Assembly: GCA_036381435.1 (NCBI GenBank)
Contig: DASVCW010000006.1
Location: 1-64,000, forward strand
Length of the DNA: 64,000 bases
Source of the DNA: Fodinibius sp036381435
GTDB lineage: Bacteria > Bacteroidota > Rhodothermia > Balneolales > Balneolaceae
Reading direction: 5' to 3'
The notes beneath the pieces were generated by a model that saw nothing but the letters and a program-made list of their open reading frames with translations, made no database searches and was not told the DNA's origin. Of this stretch, positions 1 through 8,987 are shown one piece after another (within the stretch, counting starts at the first letter, position 1; each line of letters opens with the position of its first letter). The position numbers and the translations under genes are program-made.

Positions 1-557
1 TTGATAATATAATTTTGGATACGGTTAAAGGATTCGTCATTTCGAACAATATGATCATGAAAGCGAGATTGCCAGGCAAAAGATGGGTAACCATTTTTGC
101 GAGCCCAGCGAGTAACGGATGATTTATATGTATGGATAACCGTCGATATTGATCCCGATTTTAACGGGCCGAATTGCCGTTTATTTATGCCCGTATCCTG
201 TAGAGACGCGAAATTTCGCGTCTCTACAGGATTATGGGAATGTTCAGGATTATTGCTTTGTACGTGATTGTCGGGTTTTACTGGTCGTTCCATGATACCT
301 ATCAACCCATGAACATGATTAGGCATTACAATAAAGACATCCAATTTGATATGATCGAAATGATCAGGGATAGCTGCCCAATTTTGATATGCAACAATAC
401 CTGTTTCTGATAGCCCTATTATGCCTTTTCGAATTTCCCCGAAAAAATGCTGCTTTTCTTTGGTACAAATAGTGATAAAATACCAAGCTGGGGTACGATA
501 ATCCCAGCCTTTCAACCGGATAGATTTCCGTTCTCTGTATCTCTTGTTTTCTCTCAT
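1..557 (-). mobile_element. REP-associated tyrosine transposase (RAYT, Y1/HUH), 3' end cut by window edge
   Basis: About 185 codons are visible from an ATG at 557 running leftwards off the window. The protein opens with the RAYT-like KSIRLKGWDYRTPAWYF and ITICTKEKQHFFGEI, carries the HUH metal motif in VMPNHVHGLI (about residues 76-85), and ends in RFHDHIVRNDE...NYII, where the catalytic Tyr of the Y1 family lies. These enzymes cut and join single-stranded DNA at REP-type hairpins. A 38-bp perfect palindrome (195-232) lies in frame in the variable region between the HUH motif and the Tyr helix. A longer open frame at 364-645 on the same strand is out of phase and is not the gene. The stop codon is outside the window, so completeness cannot be judged. 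Confidence 0.85.
195..232. repeat. Perfect 38-bp palindrome inside the RAYT gene
   Basis: The two 19-nt halves, atcctgtagagacgcgaaa and its exact reverse complement, abut without a spacer. The palindrome is read in frame by the transposase (about PVETRNFASLQD). The 15-nt arm gcgtctctacaggat recurs at 45293-45307 in a second hairpin, so this is one member of a dispersed REP-like family and a plausible substrate of the surrounding enzyme. Confidence 0.9.
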
Positions 558-702
558 CTTTGATTTTTTTATTGATTGAGTAACCATGTTCCCAAATAAT
601 TGTCCCAATCCTGGGAGACCAATCTTCTACATACATACCTGCCATAGAAGGATATGAATTTATACAAATACAGATATAAGAAATTAAAGGTCTTCTTCAA
701 TT

Positions 703-1587
703 TCACTCCGAAATAGAAGTCTCACGAATAAAACGCCGCGCCGCCCATTGGCTTCCTAGAAAACCCATGAATGCGGCTAACAAGATCATTGATCCGCATA
801 GATAATACCAGCGGCCAAAGGGCCATTCAAGTACTCCGAACTGGGGGATATACTGCGGAATGATATATTGAAATGATAAATACATCACCAAAACAGAAAC
901 AAAGCCAGCAATTAATCCCTGAATCACTCCTTCAAATACAAAGGGACGGCGGATAAAAGCATTGGTCGCTCCCACAAGTTTCATTGCTTTGATGAGCCCG
1001 CGTTTTGCATAGATGGTTAAACGAATGGTATTGAAAACCAGCACCAGGGCAGCCAGTAAAATGAGAATTCCGAGTCCGCCGCCTGCCGTCGCCATCGTTT
1101 GGAACCGGCTTTGCAACAATTGCAGTAGTTGACGGTTGAAGCGAACATCATCCACTCCGCGGTAATTCTTTATTTCTTTAACCAGCGCATTTACAGTATC
1201 AAGCGGTGCTTCGGAGTTTATTTTTAATTTGAAGGAGGCCGGCAGAAATTTCAGTTCTGCTAACGAACTGCCACCCAGACCAAATTCTTTTTCGAAAATA
1301 GCTGCAGCGCTGTCTTTTGAAATATAACTGATTCCTTCCACCAATGGCTGGCCATCCAGCTTGGATTTTAACTCACGGGTTGTTCTTTCATCCAAATCCA
1401 TCAGGAAAACTTCAACATCAATCGATTTTTTCAGGGATTGTGCAATGGTGTAGGCGTTGTATGAAACGCGGGCCAGCACACCCAGCAGCAGGATGGCGAT
1501 AAAAAGTGAAAATACGGATGTAAAGGATGCAAGCCGTGCTCTTTTAAATCCCGCGATGCCTTCTTTTATGATATATTCTAAACTCAT
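703..1587 (-). CDS. ftsX: Cell-division ABC transporter permease FtsX
   Basis: 294 residues. FtsX is the membrane half of the FtsEX complex, which couples the divisome to peptidoglycan hydrolase activation. The sequence shows the family layout: a short cytoplasmic start, a first membrane helix at about 20-42, an extracytoplasmic domain at about 45-165, and three more helices near 168-190, 215-237 and 262-283. The region between helices 2 and 3 (NTIRLTIYAKRGLIKAMKLVGATNAFIRRPF, given here only as its location, about 187-217) is the conserved FtsX loop. No ftsE lies nearby in the window. It follows the barrel gene at 1684 on the same strand, with a 96-bp spacer holding a C-rich repeat. The ATG start is the only one that keeps the first helix. 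Confidence 0.93.
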   Translation of the reverse strand: MSLEYIIKEGIAGFKRARLASFTSVFSLFIAILLLGVLARVSYNAYTIAQSLKKSIDVEVFLMDLDERTTRELKSKLDGQPLVEGISYISKDSAAAIFEKEFGLGGSSLAELKFLPASFKLKINSEAPLDTVNALVKEIKNYRGVDDVRFNRQLLQLLQSRFQTMATAGGGLGILILLAALVLVFNTIRLTIYAKRGLIKAMKLVGATNAFIRRPFVFEGVIQGLIAGFVSVLVMYLSFQYIIPQYIPQFGVLEWPFGRWYYLCGSMILLAAFMGFLGSQWAARRFIRETSISE

Positions 1588-1640
1588 TTTTGTTTCTTTT
1601 TAACTGGTTTATACAAAAGTGCTAAGTAGCCTGTATCCGG

Positions 1641-1673
1641 ACTGTCCCTCCCCCTTCTCCAAGGGGGACTTTT
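1641..1673. repeat. C-rich/G-rich dispersed repeat copy
   Basis: Contains ccctcccccttctccaaggg, with ccctt/aaggg half-palindromes, and belongs to the same family as the copies near 18811, 19034, 21774, 38873 and 52820. It sits between ftsX and the upstream barrel gene. Confidence 0.55.
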
Positions 1674-1683
1674 GTACTCTTCT

Positions 1684-3669
1684 TTAATTCCTAAACAAAG
1701 CCCTCACACTAAACATAAAGTGCCGTTGCGACATCGGGTAATAAGCCGTTTCAAAGTAGCCAGGCTGGGTAAATTCATCAAGCACATTTTTCCATTGCAA
1801 TACAAACAGCAGCGAGCGTACCCGGGCTGAAAGATGAAGGTCCAGGCTGTTAAATGTTGGCAGCAGTTGATCATCACTCAATGGTTGCCAGTAATCGAGT
1901 ACGGGAATATAATGATCTGCCTGATAACGAAAAGGTGACATCATGCCTGATGCCCCGACTTTAATATAAGCAGCCCGGTTTAAAACATAGCCTTTCCAGT
2001 ACAGCCCGGCCTTTAGCCATAACCGCTCTTCCGGAAGCAAGGGAATGGGTTGAAGCGGTTCAAAATAGCTGTTGTTAAATTGATGAATGGTAGCCGAAGT
2101 TTCAAATTCAAAATGGGTGGATTTCCATTCAAAAAAAGCGGTTGCCGACTGAGATGCATAATCAGGAACATTAACAAACAGGCTATCATTGTTCACCATA
2201 ATTCCATTGCTAATGTCTTTGTGCTGCACGCGAAAGCCGACGTGAGTATCGGGAGTGAAATAATAGGATAAAGAAAGATTAGCTTCCTGAATTTGTTCAT
2301 TGCGCAAACCTAAATTTCCGGAATATTCTTCGGACTGCCAGTAAAGCTGCTGGGGCGTTGGCATGATAGTGCCTGTCGATACACCCGTACGAAGCACGAA
2401 ATTACCAATATCAATTTGGGGATTGAAGGTCAGCCGGTATTGCTGAAAACCATCACTTCTGTATTGCCAGCCTGCCCCGCCTTTCAATTCAAAAATGGAA
2501 AAAAGATCGTAAGAGAATCTCCCTTCACCCTTTAAAAGTCCCCAATTTGAATTTTGAAGGGTTGGATAAGGCGTTTCTTTCTTAAAAAAATACGCATAGT
2601 TAAAGCCCGCTTCTGCCGAAAGATTTCCAATCTCCCACCATTTTCTTGAAGTGAATCCCAATGACTTAACTTTATAGGCGGTAGTATCAATGGCATAGTT
2701 CATACGCCGGTTGGTGGTACGGTAATAAACAGAAGCATGTAAATCATCTACGGCATCAAGGGTGTCATCTCTTTGATAAAAGTTTAGCGCCAGCAAGGAT
2801 GAAATTTCGATTGATTCAGCAGAAGGTTGTCTCGCCGAAGTTTGAAACCGGTCGAATCCAAAGCTCGTCATGTCGGCCATGATATAACCGAATGGCCTGC
2901 CCACTGTGGCTTTATTGTTAATAAAATTCAGCTTTAAATATCTTTTGTTACTGAGATGATGACTTACCTTAGCAAAGATTTGCCTTCCCGTAACGTTGGA
3001 ATTGGGATACTCTCCTCCCGCCCGGCGATCCCAATAACTGACCTGGATATTGGTTCGACGCGAAAGGTTATGACTCACTTCAAACTGAAGATCCCGGTTG
3101 TCGAATTCACTTTCACTGTAAATTAAACGTGATAATGGTTTGGTTAAATAGTACTGCCTCAAATAAAATCTGGAGCGGTATTGAGTTCCTAAATCCTGCC
3201 CATAAAAAGCACTGATTTTATGCTGGGGAACAAGCATCCAGTTCAAGATGCCCGAGACGGGATCATTCAGCAGAATACCTTCCCAGTACAGCTGTTGGTG
3301 CCGCGGCTCATGGGCGAATCGCTGCACTACATTGGTGCGAATTTTGGTACCCATTCGGTAAGTGATAACACCCGGCTCGCGGTTCAATTTGAAGGTCCAA
3401 TCCGGCCAAAACTGCCATCGCAGGGTGCTGTCGGTTGCGGTAATACGCGCGCCAAGAGGTGCATGGAATTCCCACGGAATCACCTCAAAAAATGTAGTAT
3501 CAGTATCTTCCTGTTCCAACATTTCTTCAACCGTAAAAACCGGCACGGGACGAATTAAAGAAGTGTCTATAATGACGGAATCTATATCTGATGAAACAAT
3601 TTGAGCCGCCACCGGGGAAGCAAGACCGGCGAACAAAAGCACTAAATATGTGATGCGATATATTTTCAA
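1684..3669 (-). CDS. Outer-membrane beta-barrel protein, TonB-receptor-like / putative porin
   Basis: 661 residues with a signal peptide ending at about residue 22 (VAAQ). Residues 60-170 look like a degenerate plug region, and the remainder alternates short aromatic-rich strands typical of large outer-membrane barrels, ending in FSVRALFRN. This fits a TonB-dependent-receptor-like or Bacteroidota 'putative porin' barrel. No TonB box or substrate clue is visible, so no ligand is proposed. Its first codon overlaps the stop of cinA by 4 bp (3666-3669), indicating translational coupling with cinA; the pairing looks like simple operon packing rather than a shared function. Confidence 0.7.
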   Translation of the reverse strand: MKIYRITYLVLLFAGLASPVAAQIVSSDIDSVIIDTSLIRPVPVFTVEEMLEQEDTDTTFFEVIPWEFHAPLGARITATDSTLRWQFWPDWTFKLNREPGVITYRMGTKIRTNVVQRFAHEPRHQQLYWEGILLNDPVSGILNWMLVPQHKISAFYGQDLGTQYRSRFYLRQYYLTKPLSRLIYSESEFDNRDLQFEVSHNLSRRTNIQVSYWDRRAGGEYPNSNVTGRQIFAKVSHHLSNKRYLKLNFINNKATVGRPFGYIMADMTSFGFDRFQTSARQPSAESIEISSLLALNFYQRDDTLDAVDDLHASVYYRTTNRRMNYAIDTTAYKVKSLGFTSRKWWEIGNLSAEAGFNYAYFFKKETPYPTLQNSNWGLLKGEGRFSYDLFSIFELKGGAGWQYRSDGFQQYRLTFNPQIDIGNFVLRTGVSTGTIMPTPQQLYWQSEEYSGNLGLRNEQIQEANLSLSYYFTPDTHVGFRVQHKDISNGIMVNNDSLFVNVPDYASQSATAFFEWKSTHFEFETSATIHQFNNSYFEPLQPIPLLPEERLWLKAGLYWKGYVLNRAAYIKVGASGMMSPFRYQADHYIPVLDYWQPLSDDQLLPTFNSLDLHLSARVRSLLFVLQWKNVLDEFTQPGYFETAYYPMSQRHFMFSVRALFRN

Positions 3670-4952
3670 GCCGTGTGTTTTTTAAGGCTGTATGGCATTT
3701 CATTGATTTGTAAGAGGCAGCGGCGCACCATTTCCATTGCTACAACTGCCGTTCGTGCTTTGTTTATCGAGCGCCGGGAAGAAAATTGGGCTTTGAGCGC
3801 AAAATGCTGTTCTTTGCTGTAAAAACCAATCCAAACCAGCCCCACCGGCTTTTCTTTCGATCCCCCGCCCGGGCCTGCTATTCCGGTGGCTGAAATACCG
3901 ATATCCGCACCTAATTTTTGAGTCACTCCTTTTGCCATTTCAAGCGCTGTTAATTTACTCACAGCCCCAAAATTTTCCAGTGTTTGGGGCTTCACCCCAA
4001 GTTGATTTATTTTTACTTCATTTGAATAAGCAACGATGCCTCCTTTCATATATCGACTGCTCCCGGGAATATCGGTGATCATACTCGACACAAGTCCGCC
4101 GGTGCAGCTTTCTGCCGTTGCTATCGAACAATTTTTCTTTGTCAGCAGATTACCCAGTGCTTCAGCCAGCGTTAACTCTTTGCCTTCTCCGACGAAAACA
4201 TCACCCGCCCGCTTTTTGATAAAATCCGCTGCTTTTTCAAGCCGTTCGTCAACTTCCTGTTGGAAAAAACCGCTAGCAGTAATGCGTATTTTTTCGCCTT
4301 GCACGTCCGGTAACCAGGCTACTTTTATGTTTTCATTTAGCAAATTGCTTAAATCACCAATTATTTCATCACTCAAAGTGCTTTCGCCTACTCCGGCTGT
4401 AATGATATAACGCGAGCGGTGAATTTTTGCCTTTTCTGCCGGCTTTTTTACTCTTGGCAGAACTTCCTTCTTCATCAGAAATTCCATTTCATTCGGTATT
4501 CCCGGCAGCACTGCCAGTTTACAATTCCCCCGGTCGAACCACATCCCCGGCGCCGTTCCCTGAGTATTGAAAAGTACCTCGCAGCAATCCGGTACTTCGG
4601 CCTGATGAAAGTTGGATTTACTGAAAGGAATACCACGTTTTTTGAAACGCTTTTTTATGAAATCCAGTGTGGGCTGATGTACAACAAGCTTGCAGTCAAA
4701 AAGTTCTGTTACTGCTTGCTTGGTAATGTCATCATGAGTGGGGCCAAGTCCGCCGGTGGTGATAACCAGATCGGATGATGAAAGCGTTTGCCGCAACACT
4801 TTCTTCATCACTGTCAAATCATCACCGATGGTATGGATATAAGTAACTTCAACACCCGCTTCCGTTAACGTCTGACCGATCCAGCCGGCATTTGTGTTTA
4901 ACGTATCACCGATAAGTAATTCATCGCCTATGCTTATAATCTGGCACTGCAT
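3666..4952 (-). CDS. cinA: CinA family nicotinamide-nucleotide amidase
   Basis: 428 residues, the usual two-domain CinA. An N-terminal MoCF-like domain (about 4-170) carries GGLGPTHDD at 67-75. A C-terminal amidohydrolase domain (about 262-415) carries AESCTGGL and SATGIAGPGGG. The C-terminal domain deamidates nicotinamide mononucleotide in pyridine-nucleotide salvage, and the N-terminal domain is associated with ADP-ribose pyrophosphatase activity in characterised members. It is divergently arranged with pgsA across a 96-bp spacer and overlaps the downstream barrel gene by 4 bp. Confidence 0.95.
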   Translation of the reverse strand: MQCQIISIGDELLIGDTLNTNAGWIGQTLTEAGVEVTYIHTIGDDLTVMKKVLRQTLSSSDLVITTGGLGPTHDDITKQAVTELFDCKLVVHQPTLDFIKKRFKKRGIPFSKSNFHQAEVPDCCEVLFNTQGTAPGMWFDRGNCKLAVLPGIPNEMEFLMKKEVLPRVKKPAEKAKIHRSRYIITAGVGESTLSDEIIGDLSNLLNENIKVAWLPDVQGEKIRITASGFFQQEVDERLEKAADFIKKRAGDVFVGEGKELTLAEALGNLLTKKNCSIATAESCTGGLVSSMITDIPGSSRYMKGGIVAYSNEVKINQLGVKPQTLENFGAVSKLTALEMAKGVTQKLGADIGISATGIAGPGGGSKEKPVGLVWIGFYSKEQHFALKAQFSSRRSINKARTAVVAMEMVRRCLLQINEMPYSLKKHTA

Positions 4953-5048
4953 CCTTTTAAGGTTATTCGTATTTTAAAATCACTGCTCAAAATATCAATC
5001 TTTCACAGCTTTTCGAAGCAGTAAAAAAGATTTAATTCTCTCGAACAA

Positions 5049-5675
5049 TTGCTATCTTACAGCGTGCGCCGATTACCTAACATATTGAGTACCATACGGA
5101 TTATACTGACGCCCATTTTCCTGATTCTTTACGTTCAGGATGAAGTGGTCTGGCGTGCACTTAGCGTTGGTATTTTTGCCGTTGCCGTTGTGACCGACTT
5201 TTTTGACGGCTATATCGCACGTCTTTATGGAGCACAAACCGATTATGGCGTTTTTCTGGACCCGCTGGCAGATAAATTTTTAACTTTTGCAGGTTTTGTC
5301 TGTTTGCCTTTTATTGATGCCACCCAATTTCCCTGGTGGGCAGTGGCTGTGATTGTACTGCGTGATGTAGTGATCACAGGCCTGCGCATGCTGGCCGATT
5401 ATAAAAATATCAGCATGAAAACGCGGCTGACTGCAAAAATTAAAACGTTGAGTCAGATGTTTTTTCTGTACCTGGCCCTCATGGTAGGTGTTTTCATTAA
5501 AACCGATGTCTGGTTAAGTGCCTGGTGCGCCCAGCTATTAGAATCAGGAATTCTTGGCTGGATGATGATAGCTGTCGTCGTTTTAACCGTTTATTCGGGA
5601 ATTGAATATTTATATGTCAATAAAAATATTTTATTAATCAACAATAATGCAAAAACTGAAACCGATACTCGGTAG
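5049..5675 (+). CDS. pgsA: CDP-diacylglycerol-glycerol-3-phosphate 3-phosphatidyltransferase
   Basis: 208 residues. It makes phosphatidylglycerophosphate from CDP-diacylglycerol and glycerol-3-phosphate at the inner membrane. The CDP-alcohol phosphatidyltransferase signature DG-x2-AR-x8-G-x3-D-x3-D is present at about residues 53-75 (DGYIAR ... GVFLDPLAD), among several hydrophobic helices. The first in-frame start is a TTG at 5049; a GTG at 5064 is an equally plausible start giving MRRLPNILS, and no Shine-Dalgarno site separates them. It overlaps pgpA by 29 bp, the next enzyme of the pathway. Confidence 0.93.
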   Translation: MLSYSVRRLPNILSTIRIILTPIFLILYVQDEVVWRALSVGIFAVAVVTDFFDGYIARLYGAQTDYGVFLDPLADKFLTFAGFVCLPFIDATQFPWWAVAVIVLRDVVITGLRMLADYKNISMKTRLTAKIKTLSQMFFLYLALMVGVFIKTDVWLSAWCAQLLESGILGWMMIAVVVLTVYSGIEYLYVNKNILLINNNAKTETDTR

Positions 5676-6114
5676 CTTTTTTTACGCTGGTTTTTTACCT
5701 AATGCTCCCGGAACCTGGGGAAGCTTTTTCGCGCTCTTTTTTATTTATTTTATAGGTATTTATTGCCCCTGGTACGGCATCGCCCTTTTTACAATCGTAT
5801 GTTCTTTAATTACCGTTTGGGTTTCGCAGGAATGTGAAAAAGTATGGGGCGGTGACCCCTCTCCTCTTGTGATGGATGAATTCGCGGGGCAAGGCGTGGC
5901 TTTTATTGCGGTTCCTTTCACCGGTGATTTCAGTTACGACGTTTTAGTACTCCTCGCCGGGTTTGTATTCTTCCGGTTCTTTGATATCAAAAAGCCACTT
6001 GGAGTTGATGATCTGCAAAAACTGCCGGGCGCCTTAGGTATTTTGGTTGATGATTTGCTGGGCGGATTTTATGCCTTTTTATGTCTGGAAGCGGTGCTCT
6101 TTTTGCTGGGGTGA
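5647..6114 (+). CDS. pgpA: Phosphatidylglycerophosphatase A
   Basis: 155 residues. It dephosphorylates phosphatidylglycerophosphate to phosphatidylglycerol, directly following the PgsA reaction. Recognisable family blocks are the N-terminal GFLPNAPGTWGS (about 15-26), the acidic VMDEFAGQ (about 75-82) and the C-terminal ILVDDLLGGFYA. Hydrophobic helices fit a small inner-membrane protein. The 29-bp overlap with pgsA implies a two-gene operon with coupled translation. Confidence 0.93.
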   Translation: MQKLKPILGSFFYAGFLPNAPGTWGSFFALFFIYFIGIYCPWYGIALFTIVCSLITVWVSQECEKVWGGDPSPLVMDEFAGQGVAFIAVPFTGDFSYDVLVLLAGFVFFRFFDIKKPLGVDDLQKLPGALGILVDDLLGGFYAFLCLEAVLFLLG

Positions 6115-6120
6115 TGGTGG

Positions 6121-6153
6121 CATTTACGATTTTGATTGATGATTGGTGATTCG
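6121..6153. repeat. Solitary TGATT-type A+T-rich repeat
   Basis: The stretch reads acgattttgattgatgatt and resembles the repeats bordering the two four-helix-bundle genes in the nuo operon (39491-39521 and 41632-41656). No such gene is present here, so it may be a solo end or simply a related spacer repeat. Confidence 0.45.
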
Positions 6154-6336
6154 GATGTCCTTTAAGGGGAATTTTAGCGGGTTCGGGAGTCTAACTCCAT
6201 CACAGCTAAAAAACAATGAACAAAAATATTTAAGAAAATTTAACTCTCGGGGCTTTTGGAAAGCCTGAGGGTTTACCTAACTTTAAAAAACTTTCATCGC
6301 GGAGGACAATTTTTAAAAGTATTACTAAAATTTATT

Positions 6337-6978
6337 ATGATTATTGATGAAACATTTTCTAAAACAATAGCACTTGAGCTGCTTGAAATTAATGCCGTTA
6401 TCTTAAGGCCCAACGATCCTTTTACCTGGTCATCAGGATGGAATTCACCTATCTACTGCGATAACCGTTTAACAATGCGCTATCCAAAAATCCGGAAAAA
6501 GATCGCGCGACAATTTGTTCATTTTATCGAAAAAAATTATGCAGATGTAGATGTCATCACCGGCACTGCAACCGCGGGGATACCCCATGCAGCCTGGGTA
6601 GCCGGAACAATGGACAAACCGATGTCGTATGTGCGGGCCAAAGCCAAAGCATACGGACTTGGAAATCAAATCGAAGGCGGTATTCAGAAAGGAGAAACCA
6701 CCGTTATTATTGAAGACCTTATTTCAACCGGCGGCTCGGCCATTTCGGTGGTTGATGCCCTTCAATTTATAAGCGCTGAAGTAAAAGCCGTAGTTAGTAT
6801 TTTCACTTACGGTTTCGACAAAGCGGTTAAAAAGTTTGAAAAAGCGGGCATCCCCATGTTTACCCTAACCGATTACTCCACGCTCATTGATGTAGCGGCC
6901 GCAAACGATTTTATAGACGAAAATGACCTGAAAACACTATCAGAGTGGCGTAAATCTCCTGATACGTGGCCTAATTGA
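6337..6978 (+). CDS. pyrE: Orotate phosphoribosyltransferase
   Basis: 213 residues from the ATG at 6337; the frame stays open upstream to 6256 but that part is not family-like. It transfers ribose-5-phosphate from PRPP to orotate, giving OMP in pyrimidine synthesis. The PRPP-binding loop VIIEDLISTGGSA lies at about 123-135, and the N-terminal substrate loop WSSGWNSPIYCDNR at 31-44. It stands alone: upstream is a repeat-bearing spacer and downstream is the decayed integron island. Of the genes left of that island, it is the last intact housekeeping one. Confidence 0.95.
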   Translation: MIIDETFSKTIALELLEINAVILRPNDPFTWSSGWNSPIYCDNRLTMRYPKIRKKIARQFVHFIEKNYADVDVITGTATAGIPHAAWVAGTMDKPMSYVRAKAKAYGLGNQIEGGIQKGETTVIIEDLISTGGSAISVVDALQFISAEVKAVVSIFTYGFDKAVKKFEKAGIPMFTLTDYSTLIDVAAANDFIDENDLKTLSEWRKSPDTWPN

Positions 6979-7088
6979 GGTTGAAGTCAGTTTTTTGCTT
7001 ACTCTCATAAAACATCAATCGGACTTTTAATACCTTTGTCGCCTTTATTCAATACGTGGGTATACCCGTTAGAAATCCTCTTTAAGTC

Positions 7089-7370
7089 TTAAAATACTTT
7101 TTCATTCTATTTTTTAAATATCGTTTTCCCATTCCCGATTTTAAATATTTCTCTCTTGCTATTGACGGCAACACGGTGATTCGGTCTTTTTTTACCTTTG
7201 CCGTCTCTCACCAGCAATTGATTATATCCAAAATCCACATCTTTCACACGAACGCGAATGGCTTCAGAAATACAAAATCGGAGCCATACAAATAAGATAG
7301 CAACCATTAAGGGAACATCTTCTAAATGATTAAAAAGGAGTTTTAGCTTTGCCATCGTATCTAGTACAGA
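7089..7370 (-). pseudogene. Remnant of an integron-type tyrosine recombinase (intI), frameshifted and truncated
   Basis: An 82-codon fragment (7107-7355) matches the middle of integron integrases: KLLFNHLEDVP, a degenerate version of the LLYGxGLRxxEA block, then RVRVKDVDFGYNQLLVRDGKGK. After a 7-T run (7187-7193 on the plus strand), the frame must shift by one base to continue as GKGKKDRITVLPSIARE, the expected IntI continuation. The N-terminal domain and the C-terminal catalytic HxxR and Tyr segments are missing, and the Arg of the GLR block appears displaced. The gene points away from the passenger genes that start at 7597, as in a typical integron. It cannot be active. A generic tyrosine recombinase is possible, but the RVKDxDF...RDGKG...KDRxTxLP spacing is most like IntI. 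Confidence 0.72.
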
Positions 7371-7562
7371 TTTTAAGTATAGGTTTATAAGTAAGACCTA
7401 CGGCAAAGCAAATCCTTACAAAAAAGTTGAAATATGTTGCTTATAAACCCTTGTAGTTATGTAAAGAGTTTATGTAAACAAGAAAGGCTGTTTTAGGTTT
7501 TTCTTGAAGATTAGCAAATAAATGATAAGTTGGGATGGGGCTTTTTGTTCCTATATATTAAA

Positions 7563-7569
7563 GTTAGAT
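7563..7569 (+). other. attI-like core site gttagat
   Basis: The seven bases fit the integron recombination core GTTRRRY and lie 28 bp before the ATG of the first passenger gene, between it and the divergent integrase remnant. This is where an attI/cassette junction would be expected. A 7-mer is weak evidence alone; its position is what makes it worth recording. Confidence 0.35.
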
Positions 7570-7596
7570 ACACGCACTTTTATCAAATAAGTAATC

Positions 7597-8981
7597 ATGA
7601 AAAAGGCACTAGCGGTTTTTCTTTCACTTTTTATAAGTCTCCCATTATTTTCAATGGGCCAAGTAGCTAAGCAAGATTCTTCCCTGAAAGAGAGAAATAT
7701 CCAACAACAGCTTTTCACTTATGAATACATAAAGGCGAATGAGCCAGAAAAAGGATTTGAGTCTTCAGGTCAAGTATTGAATTTCATGAAGAATTTATCC
7801 GATAAGTGGGCCCAAACTGTTTCGAACCAATCTGAAGTCTACAAACGATTGAATACATATGTGCCAATGTGGACCGTTTATACCCTCTTCAACAAAGAAT
7901 TGCCTGAAGGTTCGAAATGTTTAGTTTACTCCAAAATGGCCCTTCCCTCATTTGTCAACGATGTGGAGTTTTTGAAAGATCAGCTTCAAAAAGAAAACGC
8001 AAATCTTACCGAAGCTGCTTTTCTCATTTGAATGGCAAATTTAACGTGGGCAGTAGCTCAGCCTCTAACCTATAGTTGCAATTTGAAAAGTGAGCAATGG
8101 AAGAGTCTAAATAAAGCAATTGATGATTACCCTGGCATCATTCAAAATTATCTCGATGCAAAAGCATTACCTGCAACTGAAGATTATCGCCAGTCATATC
8201 AAAAAGTGTTATCAATGGCTAAAGCCATGCAACCTTTTATTAAATTGCAGGACAAAATTTACAAAAATAAGCTTTCTGATGTTTTTGCAATATTAGCAGC
8301 AGAATTTCCAACTTCTGAAAACTACCGATACATCTATGTAGAAATAGCTAAGAAACTATTCGAAAAATATAAAAAGCGTGACAAAACAGATTTAGCATTT
8401 GCAACGCTCGATTTATTGGCCAGAAATACATCAGAAGAAAGCCTGTCCCGAAATGAATTACTCTCGATGTATACTGAGACAGATCCAAGATTAGGCCCTT
8501 CAAGATTTGAATCAATCAATATAAGAGAATCCGCATCTCTAACAGAGAGTAATAAAAAGAAAAGACTTACTGGCGAATATTTTGACGCCCAAAGTGGGAA
8601 ATATGTTTACTAAATTCTCCAAATGACCAATTGGTTGTCTTAGATTTTTGGTCGGTTAGTTGTGGTCCTTGTATAGAAGAAATTCCAAGATTGAATGATC
8701 TAGCAAAAAAGTATTCTGATAAAACTACTTTAATAAGCATAAACAGCGATTTGCTTTACGGTTCAACAAAAGAAGAGCTACAAGAATTTGTAGCGGAGCA
8801 TAATATTCGATATCCCGTAATATTGGATACTCAACAGAAAAACCTAATGCAACAATTTGGTGTAAATGGCTGGCCTGCTCGTTTTTTGCTAAATAAGGAA
8901 GGATATTTCTTTGAAGAACCTGTTGAGAATAGGATCAAGTTATCACTGCGAGAAATCGAGAATTATCTAAAACAGTTATAA
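7597..8981 (+). pseudogene. TlpA/thioredoxin-like exported protein, broken by one stop and one frameshift
   Basis: Three open segments read as one gene of about 460 codons. The first (7597-8031) starts with a signal peptide (residues 1-21) and ends at an in-frame TGA (8029-8031); the second (8032-8613) continues in the same frame. The last (8631-8981) is shifted by one base and holds the thioredoxin fold with WSVSCGPC (CGPC active site), then NGWPARFLLNKEG. In the shifted frame LNSPNDQL leads straight into VVLDFW, so the frameshift is close to 8610. An intact gene would encode an exported thiol-disulfide protein with a long N-terminal domain. It occupies the first passenger position of the integron-like island and is followed 7 bp later by an attC-like site. 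Sequencing error is an alternative for either lesion. Confidence 0.75.
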
Positions 8982-8987
8982 CCGTGT

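Noticed and set aside
364..645. 93-codon minus-strand frame near the left edge
   Set aside because: It overlaps the RAYT gene in another phase. The RAYT motifs (RKSIRLKGWDYRTPAWYF, MPNHVHGLI) are in the frame starting at 557.
8029..8031. Selenocysteine or programmed readthrough at the TGA in the thioredoxin-like gene
   Set aside because: The codon is far from the CGPC site, no SECIS-like hairpin was noticed, and a second lesion near 8610 points to decay.
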